This document shows positions 52,795-63,550 of a DNA stretch of 64,000 bases, one piece after another. The translations under genes and the position numbers were made by a program. Location of the stretch: the NCBI GenBank assembly GCA_003280345.1, contig QCFB01000006.1, positions 1 through 64,000 on the forward strand, given 5' to 3'. Each line of letters starts with the position of its first letter. The first letter of the stretch is position 1. The notes below the pieces were generated by a model that saw only the letters and a program-made list of their open reading frames with translations, did not search any database and was not told where the DNA came from. The stretch is from Prochlorococcus sp. AG-363-A16 (GTDB taxonomy: Bacteria > Cyanobacteriota > Cyanobacteriia > PCC-6307 > Cyanobiaceae).

Positions 52795-53699
52795 GCTCAA
52801 TACTTTCTTTATCGCCTGCACCATTTGGTCGTTTACTTACCGCAATGGTCACTCCCTTCGATTCTGATGGGCGGGTTGATTTTGGTTTGGCTGCTCGTCT
52901 TTCAAAACACCTTGTTCAAGAAGGTTCTGATGGCATAGTTGTTTGCGGAACTACGGGTGAGTCGCCCACACTTAGTTGGGAAGAGCAAAACAAGTTGCTG
53001 GAAACAGTTAGAAACGCAGTTGGATCTTCTGCCAAGGTCTTGGCAGGTACTGGCAGTAATAGCACTGCAGAAGCAGTAGAGGCCACTCTTGAAGCTGCCG
53101 GTGCCGGTGCAGATGGGGCATTAGTAGTTGTTCCTTACTACAACAAACCACCTCAAGAAGGCCTTGAATCTCATTTTCGTACTATTGCCGCGGCAGCGCC
53201 CAGCTTGCCTTTAATGCTCTACAACATTCCTAGTAGGACAGGCTGCTCTCTTTCACCAAGCACAATGGCAAGGTTAATGGACTGTGCGAATGTTGTCGCT
53301 TTCAAAGCTGCTAGTGGTACTACTGATGAGGTGACTCAGTTAAGGATGCAATGTGGCTCTCGCTTGGCTGTGTATAGCGGGGATGATGGATTGCTTTTGC
53401 CAATGTTGTCAGTTGGGGCAGTTGGGGTAGTTAGTGTTGCAAGTCATATTGTTGGTCGTCGTTTAAAGGCGATGATTGAGGCTTATCTAAGTGGTAATGG
53501 AGAGGTTGCTCTTAATTATCACGAACAGATGCAGCCTCTTTTTAAATCACTCTTTGCTACCACTAACCCGATTCCTGTTAAAGCAGCTTTAGAACTTTGC
53601 GGCTGGCCGGTAGGACCTCCACGAAGTCCTTTGCTTCCACTTAGTATTGAGATGAAGGAGGAGCTATCTAATATCCTTAAACTCTTAGGTCAGATCTGA
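52791..53699 (+). CDS. dapA: 4-hydroxy-tetrahydrodipicolinate synthase
   Basis: Condenses pyruvate with aspartate semialdehyde at the entry to lysine and diaminopimelate synthesis. A 302-residue TIM barrel with GTTGES (53-58), Tyr144 in LYNIPSR and the Schiff-base Lys172 in FKAASG. Residues and length are standard. The start ATG overlaps the asd stop by four bases, so the two are coupled. Confidence 0.97.
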   Translation: MSSILSLSPAPFGRLLTAMVTPFDSDGRVDFGLAARLSKHLVQEGSDGIVVCGTTGESPTLSWEEQNKLLETVRNAVGSSAKVLAGTGSNSTAEAVEATLEAAGAGADGALVVVPYYNKPPQEGLESHFRTIAAAAPSLPLMLYNIPSRTGCSLSPSTMARLMDCANVVAFKAASGTTDEVTQLRMQCGSRLAVYSGDDGLLLPMLSVGAVGVVSVASHIVGRRLKAMIEAYLSGNGEVALNYHEQMQPLFKSLFATTNPIPVKAALELCGWPVGPPRSPLLPLSIEMKEELSNILKLLGQI

Positions 53700-53779
53700 T
53701 GGCAAAGTTGTTTTCACATTTTGCTTTTTTGAGTTAGCTCACTAAAAAATCAGAAAGTTTTCTACGTTTCAGTTTTTCC

Positions 53780-55762
53780 ATGACATCTAGCACTATCAAT
53801 TCATCAAATTCGAGGCTAAATTCTTCAACTTCAAATAAGGGGAAACAGCCTTGTTTGCGAGTTATTCCACTTGGTGGTCTCCATGAGATAGGCAAGAACA
53901 CTTGTGTTTTTGAGTATGGAGACGACCTAATGCTTGTTGATGCTGGATTGGCTTTCCCTAGTGATGGCATGCATGGGGTCAATGTGGTGATGCCAGATAC
54001 AACCTATTTAAGGGAAAATCAGCAGAGAATTCGTGGAATGATAGTTACCCATGGACATGAAGACCATATTGGTGGCATTCCGCATCATTTAAAGCACTTT
54101 CATATCCCTGTGATTTATGGCCCTCGTTTGGCTATGTCCATGCTTCAGGGAAAAATGGAGGAGGCAGGCGTTACAGATAGAACCAAGGTACAAACTGTTG
54201 GTCCTCGTGATGTTGTCAAAGTTGGGCAATATTTTTCCGTTGAATTTATTCGCAATACTCATTCGATGGCTGATAGTTTTTCACTAGCAATAACAACTCC
54301 TGTTGGGACAATAATTTTCACTGGAGATTTTAAATTTGATCACACGCCAGTTGATGGAGAACATTTTGATCTGGCACGATTAGCCCATCATGGGGAACAA
54401 GGGGTTTTATGTCTATTCAGTGATTCCACTAATGCTGAGGTTCCTGGCTTTTGTCCATCAGAACGGTCAGTCTTTCCAGCTTTGGATAAACATATTGCTC
54501 AGGCTGAGGGCAGGGTAATCGTTACAACATTTGCGAGCTCAATACATCGAGTCTCGATGATTTTGGAGTTGGCTATTAAAAATGGCCGCAAAGTTGGCTT
54601 ATTAGGTAGATCGATGCTCAACGTAATTGCCAAGGCACGTGAGCTTGGATATATGAGGGCACCAGATGATTTATTTGTTCCTATTAAGCAGATTCGAGAT
54701 TTACCAGATAGGGAAACTCTGTTATTGATGACTGGTAGTCAAGGCGAGCCTTTAGCTGCTCTAAGTCGTATCTCACGTGGCGAGCATCAGCATGTTCAAG
54801 TTAAAACTACGGATACGATTATTTTTTCCGCTAGCCCGATACCAGGCAACACAATTTCAGTTGTAAATACTATTGATCGCTTGATGATGCTTGGCGCAAA
54901 GGTTGTTTATGGGAAGGGCGAAGGTATACATGTTTCTGGACATGGGTTTCAAGAGGATCAGAAGTTAATGCTTGCTCTTACAAAGCCAAAGTATTTTGTT
55001 CCTGTTCATGGTGAGCACAGAATGCTTGTTTGTCACAGTAAGAGTGCACAATCAATGGGCGTGCCAGGAGACAATATTTTGATTTTGGATAATGGTGATG
55101 TGGTGGAGTTGAGAACTGATTCGATTGCTAAAGGTGATGCGGTTAAATCTGGAATTGAGTTGCTTGATGCTTCTAGGAATGGAATTGTTGATGCTCGTGT
55201 TTTGAAAGAACGCCAGCAGCTTGCTGAGGATGGAGTGGTCACTGTTCTTTCTGCAATAAGTACAGATGGTGTAATGGTTGCTCCACCCAGAGTCAACCTG
55301 CGTGGTGTTGTCACTACTGTCGATGCAAGGAAGATGTCTTTATGGACTGAGAGGGAGATCACGTGGGTGCTTGAAAATCGATGGAAACAACTCACAATTC
55401 AAACTGGTGGTAAAGCCCTTGAAGTTGATTGGATGGGTGTACAGAGAGAAGTTGAAGTCGGCTTGGCTCGTCGTTTACGCCGAGAGTTACAGGTAGAACC
55501 TTTAATTCTTTGCTTAGTTCAGCCTGCTCCAGGGGGTACTCCTGCCTACAAGGGAAGAATTGATGAAGAGCCAGACAAAAAGACAATTGTTAGACGTCGT
55601 GATGTGGCTAGGAATTCTGCCCCTGCAAAGCGAATGGATTCTGAAACTTCAATTTCTAGTGATATCAATAAGGTTGCGACCAAAGTGGTTTCTTCAGAAA
55701 ATGAATCACAAATGGAAGTCCCTGCAGGCCGAACTCGACGGAGGCGCTCAGCTGTGGCTTAG
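53780..55762 (+). CDS. rnj: Ribonuclease J
   Basis: A metallo-beta-lactamase/beta-CASP ribonuclease of 660 residues for mRNA decay and rRNA maturation. Metal ligands are in HGHEDHIGG (91-99), with LVDAGLAFP before it. The beta-CASP domain has FASSIHRVSMILELA, and the CPSF-like motif is FVPVHGEHRML near 415. The C-terminal 75 residues form an arginine-rich disordered tail ending RTRRRRSAVA-like. The start is ATG, 80 bases after dapA. Confidence 0.94.
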   Translation: MTSSTINSSNSRLNSSTSNKGKQPCLRVIPLGGLHEIGKNTCVFEYGDDLMLVDAGLAFPSDGMHGVNVVMPDTTYLRENQQRIRGMIVTHGHEDHIGGIPHHLKHFHIPVIYGPRLAMSMLQGKMEEAGVTDRTKVQTVGPRDVVKVGQYFSVEFIRNTHSMADSFSLAITTPVGTIIFTGDFKFDHTPVDGEHFDLARLAHHGEQGVLCLFSDSTNAEVPGFCPSERSVFPALDKHIAQAEGRVIVTTFASSIHRVSMILELAIKNGRKVGLLGRSMLNVIAKARELGYMRAPDDLFVPIKQIRDLPDRETLLLMTGSQGEPLAALSRISRGEHQHVQVKTTDTIIFSASPIPGNTISVVNTIDRLMMLGAKVVYGKGEGIHVSGHGFQEDQKLMLALTKPKYFVPVHGEHRMLVCHSKSAQSMGVPGDNILILDNGDVVELRTDSIAKGDAVKSGIELLDASRNGIVDARVLKERQQLAEDGVVTVLSAISTDGVMVAPPRVNLRGVVTTVDARKMSLWTEREITWVLENRWKQLTIQTGGKALEVDWMGVQREVEVGLARRLRRELQVEPLILCLVQPAPGGTPAYKGRIDEEPDKKTIVRRRDVARNSAPAKRMDSETSISSDINKVATKVVSSENESQMEVPAGRTRRRRSAVA

Positions 55763-55790
55763 TTGAATTGGAATGGACATTGGTTTCCTT

Positions 55791-56810
55791 TCAGTTAATT
55801 GACTTGGGAGGCTCAATTTGAACAAATTCTTTTGACCAGCTGATTTTCCAACCTTTTGATAGTTGAAAATAGCCAGCATGAATGTTGGAGCTAATTTTTT
55901 GACTAATTTTTTCAAGTTGAGTTGCAGTAACAAATGGAGCATGTGCTTTTTCTAACCAAGAAACTAAAAGCGTTCCTCTTGCAGTGAGGGAAAGCTTGGC
56001 AAGACTTTTTCTGCAAAGTCCACTTGGAGTTTGTAACGCTTGAATCGCTAGGCCTGCCAAAATTGTTTGATCTTCCTTGTGATTGCTAAGTCTTTCGCCA
56101 AGTGAGGATATTCTTTTGCTGCATCCTGGATGAAGATCTTCTAATACCGGAAAGATTTCATGGCGAATACGATTCCGACTTAAGTGCATATCTGAATTAG
56201 TAGGGTCTAACCAGATAGGCAGTTGCATTGATTCACAGATCATAGCTGTTTCATTTCTTGTGAAACAAAGAATAGGACGAACTAATAAAGCTTCGCTGCC
56301 TAAACTTCTTCTCTCCCTAAGGCTACTAAGTCCAGCCAAATCAGCCCCTCTGGCCAGATTTAGTAATAGAGTCTCTGCTCTATCAGTTCCAGTGTGCCCA
56401 GTAAGAATGTGTAGACAAGTTTTCTCTTTAGAAGAGAGGTTTTTTGCAATACTTTCAAGAGTTGTATATCTCCAGTGTCTTGCTTTTGCTTCACTATTTA
56501 TATCCTTAGGTGTTGCCTTTGTACATAAAAAGTTGATATTACGTTGTACGCACCAAGCTCTTAACTCCGTTGCTATTTGGCCTGATCCCTTGTGCCAGCC
56601 ATGATCTCCATGCCAAACCGTTAACTTCCATTTATATAATCTTTGCAAGTCAATTATTAGTTTGAGCATTGCCATTGAATCTTGCCCTCCAGATACTGAG
56701 AGAAGCAGAGAAGATTCATGTGGGAGAAGCTCTTTGCTGCTCAATAATTTTTGGTGGAGTCGGTCATGCCATCGACTCCAGGGAAGTTGATTATTTGTGA
56801 AAAGAGACAT
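55791..56810 (-). CDS. tilS: tRNA(Ile)-lysidine synthase
   Basis: Converts the wobble cytidine of tRNA-Ile(CAU) to lysidine, changing its identity. The 339-residue protein is the short form, with the PP-loop SGGQDSMAM (40-48), HGDHGWHKGS (70-79) and the family's GHTGTDRAETLLLNL (about 136-150). No C-terminal extension domain is obvious. Its ATG is the same base pair as the first base of the divergent ycf23 open frame. Confidence 0.92.
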   Translation of the reverse strand: MSLFTNNQLPWSRWHDRLHQKLLSSKELLPHESSLLLSVSGGQDSMAMLKLIIDLQRLYKWKLTVWHGDHGWHKGSGQIATELRAWCVQRNINFLCTKATPKDINSEAKARHWRYTTLESIAKNLSSKEKTCLHILTGHTGTDRAETLLLNLARGADLAGLSSLRERRSLGSEALLVRPILCFTRNETAMICESMQLPIWLDPTNSDMHLSRNRIRHEIFPVLEDLHPGCSKRISSLGERLSNHKEDQTILAGLAIQALQTPSGLCRKSLAKLSLTARGTLLVSWLEKAHAPFVTATQLEKISQKISSNIHAGYFQLSKGWKISWSKEFVQIEPPKSIN

Positions 56811-56893
56811 TGCGCATCATTGACTACATGACTTCAGTTGAGGAGTTCTTTGCCCTGGTTAATGGGAGAATCATTATGTTCGTTGTTGAATCG

Positions 56894-57682
56894 ATGTCCC
56901 GCCTTCAATATTTGCCTGTTTCTCTTCAAAGGAGTATCGACAAGCGTTCCTTGCTGAAGATAATTTCTGGTTTAAGTAATTTCGATAAATATTCGGTCGA
57001 ATGCGTGGCAAAGGCTGCAAGTATTGGCGGTGCAGATTTGTTAGATGTTGCATGTAGCCCAGATTTGGTTCGATTGGCCATTGATTCTTCCAGTCTTCCA
57101 GTATGTGTTAGTGCTGTTGACCCTGAGCTCTTCCCCGCAGCTGTTGAGGCAGGTGCCTCTATGGTTGAGATCGGAAATTTTGATTCGTTTTATCCCAAAG
57201 GACGCTTTTTCGGTGCTGCTGAGGTGCTTGACCTTACTTGTCGAACTAGGCAATTATTGCCCGATGTCGTTCTATCTGTGACTGTCCCTCATTGTTTGCC
57301 TATTGATCAGCAGATTGAATTGTCAATTGATCTTGTAGAAGCAGGGGCTGATTGGATACAAACCGAGGGTGGAACAAGTGCCAAACCCTTTAGCCCTGGA
57401 GATCTTGGCCTTATTGAGAAAGCTGCACCAACCTTGGCAGCTGCTCATAGCATTTCTAAAAACATTCAGAAAACATATCCTTCAGTCCCTGTGATTTGTG
57501 CATCAGGTTTATCGCCTGTTACTGCGCCAATGGCAATAGCAGCTGGTGCTTCTGGGGTAGGAGTGGGTTCAGTAGTAAATCGACTGGACAACCAGTTAGC
57601 AATGGTGGCTATTATAAAGAGGTTACGTCAATCATTACCTTCTCATAGAATTTCAACATCTTCAATCGATATATTTTCATAG
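56894..57682 (+). CDS. ycf23: Ycf23/DUF561 TIM-barrel protein
   Basis: A TIM-barrel-like protein of the Ycf23/DUF561 family, widespread in cyanobacteria and plastids, with no established function. It opens LLKIISGLSNFD, followed by a series of repeat-like turns such as ICASGLSPVTAPMAIAAGASGVGVGSVVN near the end. I chose ATG 56894, giving 262 residues in line with homologues. The open frame extends to 56810, with ATGs at 56828 and 56876, but those bases overlap the promoter region of tilS. Confidence 0.78.
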   Translation: MSRLQYLPVSLQRSIDKRSLLKIISGLSNFDKYSVECVAKAASIGGADLLDVACSPDLVRLAIDSSSLPVCVSAVDPELFPAAVEAGASMVEIGNFDSFYPKGRFFGAAEVLDLTCRTRQLLPDVVLSVTVPHCLPIDQQIELSIDLVEAGADWIQTEGGTSAKPFSPGDLGLIEKAAPTLAAAHSISKNIQKTYPSVPVICASGLSPVTAPMAIAAGASGVGVGSVVNRLDNQLAMVAIIKRLRQSLPSHRISTSSIDIFS

Positions 57683-57896
57683 GTTTACAACATATTCTCC
57701 TATAATATTCTTATACTGATAGAGAATTAAAATAGCCATTTACCTTTAGGTATTTTTGTTTTAAACCATAAATAAATTATTTTTAATAGAGTTACGATTA
57801 AACTTGTTTAAATAAGTGAGATTACATGACTGTGTTTTATAATTGGCATTTAAAACCAGCACACTTTACTTTGTGCATAAGCTGATGAATCTGTCG

Positions 57897-57910
57897 GTAT
57901 TAGAGAATAC
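57897..57910 (+). promoter_or_regulatory. Inverted repeat just before the uvrB start
   Basis: GTATT-AGAG-AATAC is a perfect 5-4-5 palindrome ending 3 bases before ATG 57914, with no Shine-Dalgarno between. It could be an operator for an SOS-type repressor or a chance palindrome. It does not match the cyanobacterial LexA consensus that I know. Confidence 0.25.
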
Positions 57911-57913
57911 TTG

Positions 57914-59953
57914 ATGCCTAAATATCATCTTCAAGCTCCTTACAATCCTAAGGGCGATCAGCCAGCAGCAATAGAGCGTTTGGTTGAAGGTGTAAATGAG
58001 GGGAAGCGTTATCAGACTTTGTTAGGTGCAACTGGCACCGGGAAAACATTTACCATCGCAAATGTGATTGCTCAGACTGGACGACCAGCACTCGTCTTGG
58101 CTCATAATAAGACTCTTGCAGCACAACTTTGCAATGAGCTAAGAGAGTTTTTCCCTAAAAATGCTGTCGAATACTTTATTTCTTATTATGATTACTATCA
58201 ACCCGAAGCATATGTTCCTGTAAGCGATACTTATATTGCAAAAACTTCATCTATTAATGAAGAGATTGACATGCTTAGGCATTCTGCTACACGATCTTTA
58301 TTTGAACGTGATGATGTAATAGTAGTTGCTTCAATTAGTTGCATATATGGTTTAGGAATCCCTAGTGAGTATTTAAAGGCTTCTGTGAAATTTAAAGTTG
58401 GTGAATTGATAGATTTAAGACTTTATTTGCGCGAGTTAGTTAATAATCAATATACTCGTAATGATGTTGAAATTTCGCGTGGGAATTTTCGTGTTAAAGG
58501 AGATGTCTTAGAAATTGGACCAGCTTATGAAGATAGATTGGTTAGGATCGAACTTTTTGGTGATGAAATAGAGGCTATTCGTTATGTTGATCCAATAACT
58601 GGAGAGATTTTTGAAAATTTGCAAAACATTAATATTTACCCAGCGAAGCACTTTGTAACTCCAAAGGACCGACTTCGTTTAGCAATTAAAGACATCAAAG
58701 ACGAATTAAAAGACCGTCTTGAATTTCTTGATTCAGAAGGAAAACTTTTAGAAGCGCAAAGGTTGAAACAGAGAACTACTTATGATTTAGAAATGTTGAG
58801 AGAAGTTGGCTATTGCAATGGAGTGGAAAATTATGCACGTCATTTATCTGGACGTGAGGTAGGAACTCCACCTGAATGTCTCATTGATTATTTTCCTGAA
58901 GATTGGCTTCTTGTTGTTGATGAAAGCCATGTGACTTGCTCTCAGTTACAGGCCATGTACAACGGTGACCAATCAAGAAAAAATGTATTGATCGAGCATG
59001 GATTTCGTTTGCCGAGTGCGGCAGATAATAGGCCATTAAAGAGTCAAGAGTTTTGGGAAAAGGCTAAGCAAACTATTTTTATCAGTGCAACGCCTGGTCA
59101 ATGGGAATTGGCTCAGAGTAAAGGAGGAATTGCTGAACAGATTATTAGGCCTACAGGCGTTTTAGACCCTTTAGTTGAAGTGAGGCCCACGAAAGGACAG
59201 GTGGATGATTTATTAGGGGAGATACGTTCCAGGGCTAAGAAAAAACAAAGGGTTTTAATTACAACATTGACTAAAAGAATGGCAGAAGACTTGACCGATT
59301 ATTTATCTCAGAACAATGTTCGAGTTAGATATCTCCATTCCGAAATTCATTCAATTGAACGTATAGAGATTATTCAGGATTTACGCTTGGGTGAATACGA
59401 TGTTTTAGTTGGTGTGAATCTTTTACGTGAAGGACTTGATTTACCAGAAGTGTCTTTGGTTGTAATTCTCGATGCAGATAAGGAGGGTTTTTTAAGGGCT
59501 GAAAGATCATTGATACAGACTATTGGACGTGCAGCAAGACATATAGAAGGGATGGCGATTCTTTATGCAGATAATTTTACTGATTCAATGTCAAGAGCTA
59601 TTAGTGAAACAGATCGACGAAGAAATATTCAAAAAATTTATAATGAAAAGTATGGAATTATTCCACAACCTGCTGGTAAAAAAGCGAATAACTCTATTTT
59701 ATCGTTCTTAGAGTTATCCAGAAGATTGCAAAAAGATGGTACAGATAATGATCTGATTAAGATTGCAGGCAAAGCTGCTGATTCCTTAATTTCTGCAGAA
59801 GATGATGGCCTGACTCTTGAGGCTTTGCCAGAGCTTATAAACCAATTAGAAATTAACATGAAAGATTCCGCGAAAAAATTGGACTTTGAGGAAGCTGCAA
59901 ATCTTCGAGATAGAATTAAGCAACTAAGGCAAAAGTTGATTGGCAAGTCTTGA
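57914..59953 (+). CDS. uvrB: Excinuclease ABC subunit B
   Basis: The damage-verifying helicase of nucleotide excision repair. 679 residues from ATG 57914; a TTG directly before it would add one residue. Walker A is GATGTGKT (38-45), followed by the [12 protein letters not shown] beta-hairpin region, helicase motifs such as [12 protein letters not shown] and IGRAARH, and the C-terminal UVR motif [15 protein letters not shown]. The preceding 230 bases contain a TATAAT at 57701-57706 and no gene. Confidence 0.98.
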   Translation: MPKYHLQAPYNPKGDQPAAIERLVEGVNEGKRYQTLLGATGTGKTFTIANVIAQTGRPALVLAHNKTLAAQLCNELREFFPKNAVEYFISYYDYYQPEAYVPVSDTYIAKTSSINEEIDMLRHSATRSLFERDDVIVVASISCIYGLGIPSEYLKASVKFKVGELIDLRLYLRELVNNQYTRNDVEISRGNFRVKGDVLEIGPAYEDRLVRIELFGDEIEAIRYVDPITGEIFENLQNINIYPAKHFVTPKDRLRLAIKDIKDELKDRLEFLDSEGKLLEAQRLKQRTTYDLEMLREVGYCNGVENYARHLSGREVGTPPECLIDYFPEDWLLVVDESHVTCSQLQAMYNGDQSRKNVLIEHGFRLPSAADNRPLKSQEFWEKAKQTIFISATPGQWELAQSKGGIAEQIIRPTGVLDPLVEVRPTKGQVDDLLGEIRSRAKKKQRVLITTLTKRMAEDLTDYLSQNNVRVRYLHSEIHSIERIEIIQDLRLGEYDVLVGVNLLREGLDLPEVSLVVILDADKEGFLRAERSLIQTIGRAARHIEGMAILYADNFTDSMSRAISETDRRRNIQKIYNEKYGIIPQPAGKKANNSILSFLELSRRLQKDGTDNDLIKIAGKAADSLISAEDDGLTLEALPELINQLEINMKDSAKKLDFEEAANLRDRIKQLRQKLIGKS

Positions 59954-59982
59954 CGTTTTCGTACGATGATTTTTATATTATT

Positions 59983-61746
59983 TTAATTTGATTTATCGAG
60001 GCCAAAATGGGAATGAACTGCTTGTAATGCGGCCAATCCATCTTTTTCTGCAACAACACAGCTAGTACGAATTTCACTTGTTGCAATCATCGCAATATTG
60101 ATATTTGAATCAGCTAATGCTCTAAACATACGAGCTGCAGTACCTGCTGTTGCTGGCATTCCTGCACCAACAGCGCTTATACGTGTTATTGCAGGACCAT
60201 CTTCCAAAAACGAATTGGGCCATTTCGCGAGTAAAGAAGTGAGAGCAGCGCCTGCAATTTGCCGATCACTTTTCTTGAGGGTGAAAGTTATATCACGACC
60301 ACCATTTTGATGTTTGCGTTCTGACTGAACTATTGCATCTATACTAATTCCTGCGTCAGCCAAAATAGAGCAAAGAGAAGCTGCTGTACCTGGCTTATCT
60401 GGCACATTACGAACATTTACCTGAGCTTGATTTGGATCTAAAGCAACACCTCTGACGGCAGGCTCTCCTAAGCCTGTTACCCCTGGATTTATTTTTACTT
60501 GATTATCGTTAAGTTCAAAAGCATCTGTTACTGCTCGCTGTGCTTTTACTCCTAATTTTGAGTCAATTACACAGCTTACTTTTACTTCACTTGTGGCAAT
60601 AAGTCTTAAGTTTATTCCAGCCCTTGAAAGTGTTTCAAAAAGCGTCGCGGCTATTCCAGGACGCCCCATGATTCCTGCACCGCTAATACTTAGTTTTGCC
60701 ATTCCACTTTGTGTTGAAAGCTCACCACCTAGTTGTTTGACGACGTGTTCACATATTTCTTTGGCCTTATTGATTGCTTCTGCATGAACGGTAAATGCGA
60801 TGTCATTGCTATTTCCTTCATGAGAGGCCTGAATGATTAAATCTACGTTGACCCCTCCTTTAGACAGGGCTTCAAACAAGTTGGCAGCAACTCCTGGTTG
60901 ATCTGGAAGATGTGCAAAGCCTAGGACTGATTGATTTTCAAGAAGCTCTAATCCATCCACGGGACGTCCTAGTTCTAGCCCTTCTCGCCCAAGTGATCGA
61001 CCTGCTGTGCTGGTCAATGTTGTACCTGGCTCATTAGTCCAGCTTGATCGCACAACAAGTTTTGTTCCATAGTTTCTTGCAATTTCTACAGCTCTGGGAT
61101 GTAGGACAGCTGCACCAAGACTTGCTAGTTCAAGCATTTCGTCACAGCTCAAAGCCTGCATAAGTTGTGCTTCTTTCACTTTTCTTGGATCTGTTGTTAG
61201 TACCCCTGGGACATCTGTATAAATTTCGCAAGCGCACGCCTTAAGTGCAGTTGCTAGTGCAACAGCTGAAGTGTCTGATCCCCCTCGACCGAGTGTGGTT
61301 ATCTCTGCCGTACCAACGCTACTCAAACTTGTTCCTTGAAACCCTGCAACTACAACCACGTTCCCAGCATTAAGGAGAGTTCTTAGTCGTTCAGTTCGCA
61401 CTTCTAGAATTCTTGCTCGACCATGGGAAGATTCTGTAACTATTCCCACTTGAGAACCTGTCATTGATATTGATTGGATACCTAGTTCATTAAGTGCAAT
61501 CGATAATAAAGCGATTGAGACTTGTTCTCCTGTTGCAAGGAGCATGTCCAATTCTCTTTGTGGGGGATTGTTGCTAATTGCTTTTGCAAGATTGGTTAGT
61601 TCATCTGTTGTATGCCCCATTGCTGATACAACGATTACAAGGTCATGGCCTAAATCTTTGCTGGCAGCAATTTTCTTAGCTACTTCTTGGATACGTTGGA
61701 CACTTCCTACTGAGGTACCTCCAAATTTTTGTACCAGCAAAGCCAT
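59983..61746 (-). CDS. lysC: Aspartate kinase, multi-ACT type
   Basis: Phosphorylates aspartate for lysine, threonine and methionine synthesis. The 587-residue protein has the kinase opening LLVQKFGGTSVGS and the TTLGRGGSDTSAVALA block (about 150-166). Its C-terminal half repeats the ACT unit twice as pairs (about 275-430 and 440-580), visible as duplicated VP/LPDQPGVAA-, KVSCVIDS-like and TSCVVAE-type segments. This four-ACT form is typical of cyanobacteria. It starts at ATG and follows holA on the same strand after 49 bases. Confidence 0.96.
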   Translation of the reverse strand: MALLVQKFGGTSVGSVQRIQEVAKKIAASKDLGHDLVIVVSAMGHTTDELTNLAKAISNNPPQRELDMLLATGEQVSIALLSIALNELGIQSISMTGSQVGIVTESSHGRARILEVRTERLRTLLNAGNVVVVAGFQGTSLSSVGTAEITTLGRGGSDTSAVALATALKACACEIYTDVPGVLTTDPRKVKEAQLMQALSCDEMLELASLGAAVLHPRAVEIARNYGTKLVVRSSWTNEPGTTLTSTAGRSLGREGLELGRPVDGLELLENQSVLGFAHLPDQPGVAANLFEALSKGGVNVDLIIQASHEGNSNDIAFTVHAEAINKAKEICEHVVKQLGGELSTQSGMAKLSISGAGIMGRPGIAATLFETLSRAGINLRLIATSEVKVSCVIDSKLGVKAQRAVTDAFELNDNQVKINPGVTGLGEPAVRGVALDPNQAQVNVRNVPDKPGTAASLCSILADAGISIDAIVQSERKHQNGGRDITFTLKKSDRQIAGAALTSLLAKWPNSFLEDGPAITRISAVGAGMPATAGTAARMFRALADSNINIAMIATSEIRTSCVVAEKDGLAALQAVHSHFGLDKSN

Positions 61747-61795
61747 TCACTTTCCTTTGGAATCTCTTGATTATTTCAGTGTGAAGGCACTCAAT

Positions 61796-62806
61796 CTATC
61801 GATTGCTTAGAAGCCCGTCTCGAAAAGCATCATGAGGAATAGCACCTCGCTTGAGCTCCACTTCCATTTTTAATAGTCGGCTAAGAAGGTTTAGAAATTT
61901 CGAGGGGTCGCGTCCTTGAAGTTGCTTACGCATGACATAAATTCGTTTAGGGTTTGAAATTCCTGCTGCTTTCGCAATCACGGCAACATCTTTTTCGCCT
62001 TTACTTTCAAGAAGGCTGACCCAAAGCCAGCCTCTCACTTGTCCTGTAAGTGTGGAAATAACACGAAGTACTGGTTCACCTGTATTTACAAGAGAATCAA
62101 ATTTTGAAATTGCTTCTCCGTAATCCTCTGCTAATAACGAATTGCCTATTTGAAGTGCGTTAGTAGACATACCTCCAATTAATGCATTAACTGTTTTTGC
62201 AGTGATTAACAATTTTCCTTGCCCAGTATTTTTTTGTATTTTTTCTGCTTCAGCATGCAGAGCAAGCTTATTTAATTCTGAATAAAGTCTAGAACTATCA
62301 TTGCCTATCGCTTCAACAAGAGACGTTATTGCTTCTCTCTCTATTTCTAGGCCAAGGCTTTGAGCAGCTTGTTTTACTAATTGGTGCTGACCAGCCTCAT
62401 CCCAAATTGTTGGAAGCAAACATTTTGTTTCATATGCTTTTTGAGACTTAACAAGTTTTTGAATGGCTTTAGTTGTCCTGAGCCGACCATCAGGTCTATT
62501 TGGATTACTGAGAACTAGGTAAGTATTAATTGGAATTATTTCGAGAATTTCTTCAAAGTATTTAGCTAGGTCATTTGAACAACCATTGCAAAATGGACTT
62601 CGCTTAACTAAAACCAACCTCCCTCCATTGCCAAAAGGAGGGGTGCGAGCTTCATCTAGCGCTTTGTTAGCTTGAAAAATATCAGTGCCATCTAATCGAC
62701 TCAAATTAATTGTGATCCATGCAGGATCAATTATTTTTTGAATTAAATTCTCGACAGTACGATCTTGCGCAGCACCATCATCACCCCAGATCAAGTGTAT
62801 TGGCAT
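61796..62806 (-). CDS. holA: DNA polymerase III subunit delta
   Basis: The clamp-opening subunit of the clamp loader, with DnaX elsewhere in this window. The 336-residue protein starts MPIHLIWGDDGAAQDR, the delta N-terminal domain's typical L-x-G-D entry. It has a degenerate ATPase fold without Walker A, then a helical collar region (KKAAGISNPKRIYVMRKQ-like, about 270-290). The family is divergent, so the name rests on pattern and length. It is followed by lysC. Confidence 0.82.
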   Translation of the reverse strand: MPIHLIWGDDGAAQDRTVENLIQKIIDPAWITINLSRLDGTDIFQANKALDEARTPPFGNGGRLVLVKRSPFCNGCSNDLAKYFEEILEIIPINTYLVLSNPNRPDGRLRTTKAIQKLVKSQKAYETKCLLPTIWDEAGQHQLVKQAAQSLGLEIEREAITSLVEAIGNDSSRLYSELNKLALHAEAEKIQKNTGQGKLLITAKTVNALIGGMSTNALQIGNSLLAEDYGEAISKFDSLVNTGEPVLRVISTLTGQVRGWLWVSLLESKGEKDVAVIAKAAGISNPKRIYVMRKQLQGRDPSKFLNLLSRLLKMEVELKRGAIPHDAFRDGLLSNR

Positions 62807-62846
62807 TAATGCGCTGAACAGTTGATTGTTTCTGATGATGCCTTAA

Positions 62847-63506
62847 ATGATTGAAGAAAGTAGGCAACAAGTCATGACATTTGATCATCCAATTTTTACT
62901 GAGAGCATTCGTTTAATTAAGGCGGAGTTGGGTCCTACTGGCCTTGACCCTTTACAGCAGCAAGTTCTTGAGAGGTTGATTCATAGCAGTGGTGATTTTG
63001 GACTGAAGGACATTTTGAAATTCAGTACCGGCGCATGTCAGCAAGGGATTTCTTCATTAATAGCCGGTGCTCCGATTCTTACCGATACGGCAATGGCAGC
63101 AGCAGCAGTTTCTCCTATGGCTTCAAGGACCCTTAAGTCGCAAGTTAGATGTGTTTTGGAGTGGGCGCCTGCCCAAGCTCCTCAAGGTGCTACACGCACG
63201 GCAATTGGAATGAATTGTGCCTGGGAAGAATTGTCCAAAGAGTTTCAACAGACAAGGTCTCCTATTGTGTTAATTGGTAGCGCACCAAAGGCTCTTGAAA
63301 CATTATTAGATTTGATATCTAATGGTGCATTTCGTCCAAGCTTGATCATTGGGATGCCGGTTGGTTTTGTTGGAGTTGCTGAAAGTAAAAGGAGATTATC
63401 TGAAAGTGATATAGCGCAAATTCGACTGGATGGGACAAGAGGGGGTGCGGCTTTGGCTGCTGCATGCATTAATGCTTTATTAAGGGCTGCAAAATTTTCT
63501 CAATAA
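62847..63506 (+). CDS. cobH/cbiC: Precorrin-8X methylmutase
   Basis: Moves a methyl group in the corrin ring, a late step to hydrogenobyrinate or cobyrinate. The protein is 219 residues from ATG 62847; a second ATG at 62874 gives 210. The catalytic His46 lies in ERLIHSSGDF. LIAGAPILTDTAMAAAAVS and LIIGMPVGFVGVAESK follow, and an RGGAALAAACINALL C-terminus. It is divergent from holA and convergent with mutS. With cobA earlier, it supports corrinoid synthesis. Confidence 0.95.
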   Translation: MIEESRQQVMTFDHPIFTESIRLIKAELGPTGLDPLQQQVLERLIHSSGDFGLKDILKFSTGACQQGISSLIAGAPILTDTAMAAAAVSPMASRTLKSQVRCVLEWAPAQAPQGATRTAIGMNCAWEELSKEFQQTRSPIVLIGSAPKALETLLDLISNGAFRPSLIIGMPVGFVGVAESKRRLSESDIAQIRLDGTRGGAALAAACINALLRAAKFSQ

Positions 63507-63550
63507 ATATCATATATGTTGATTATATTTATTAGTTATAAGGAATAAAA

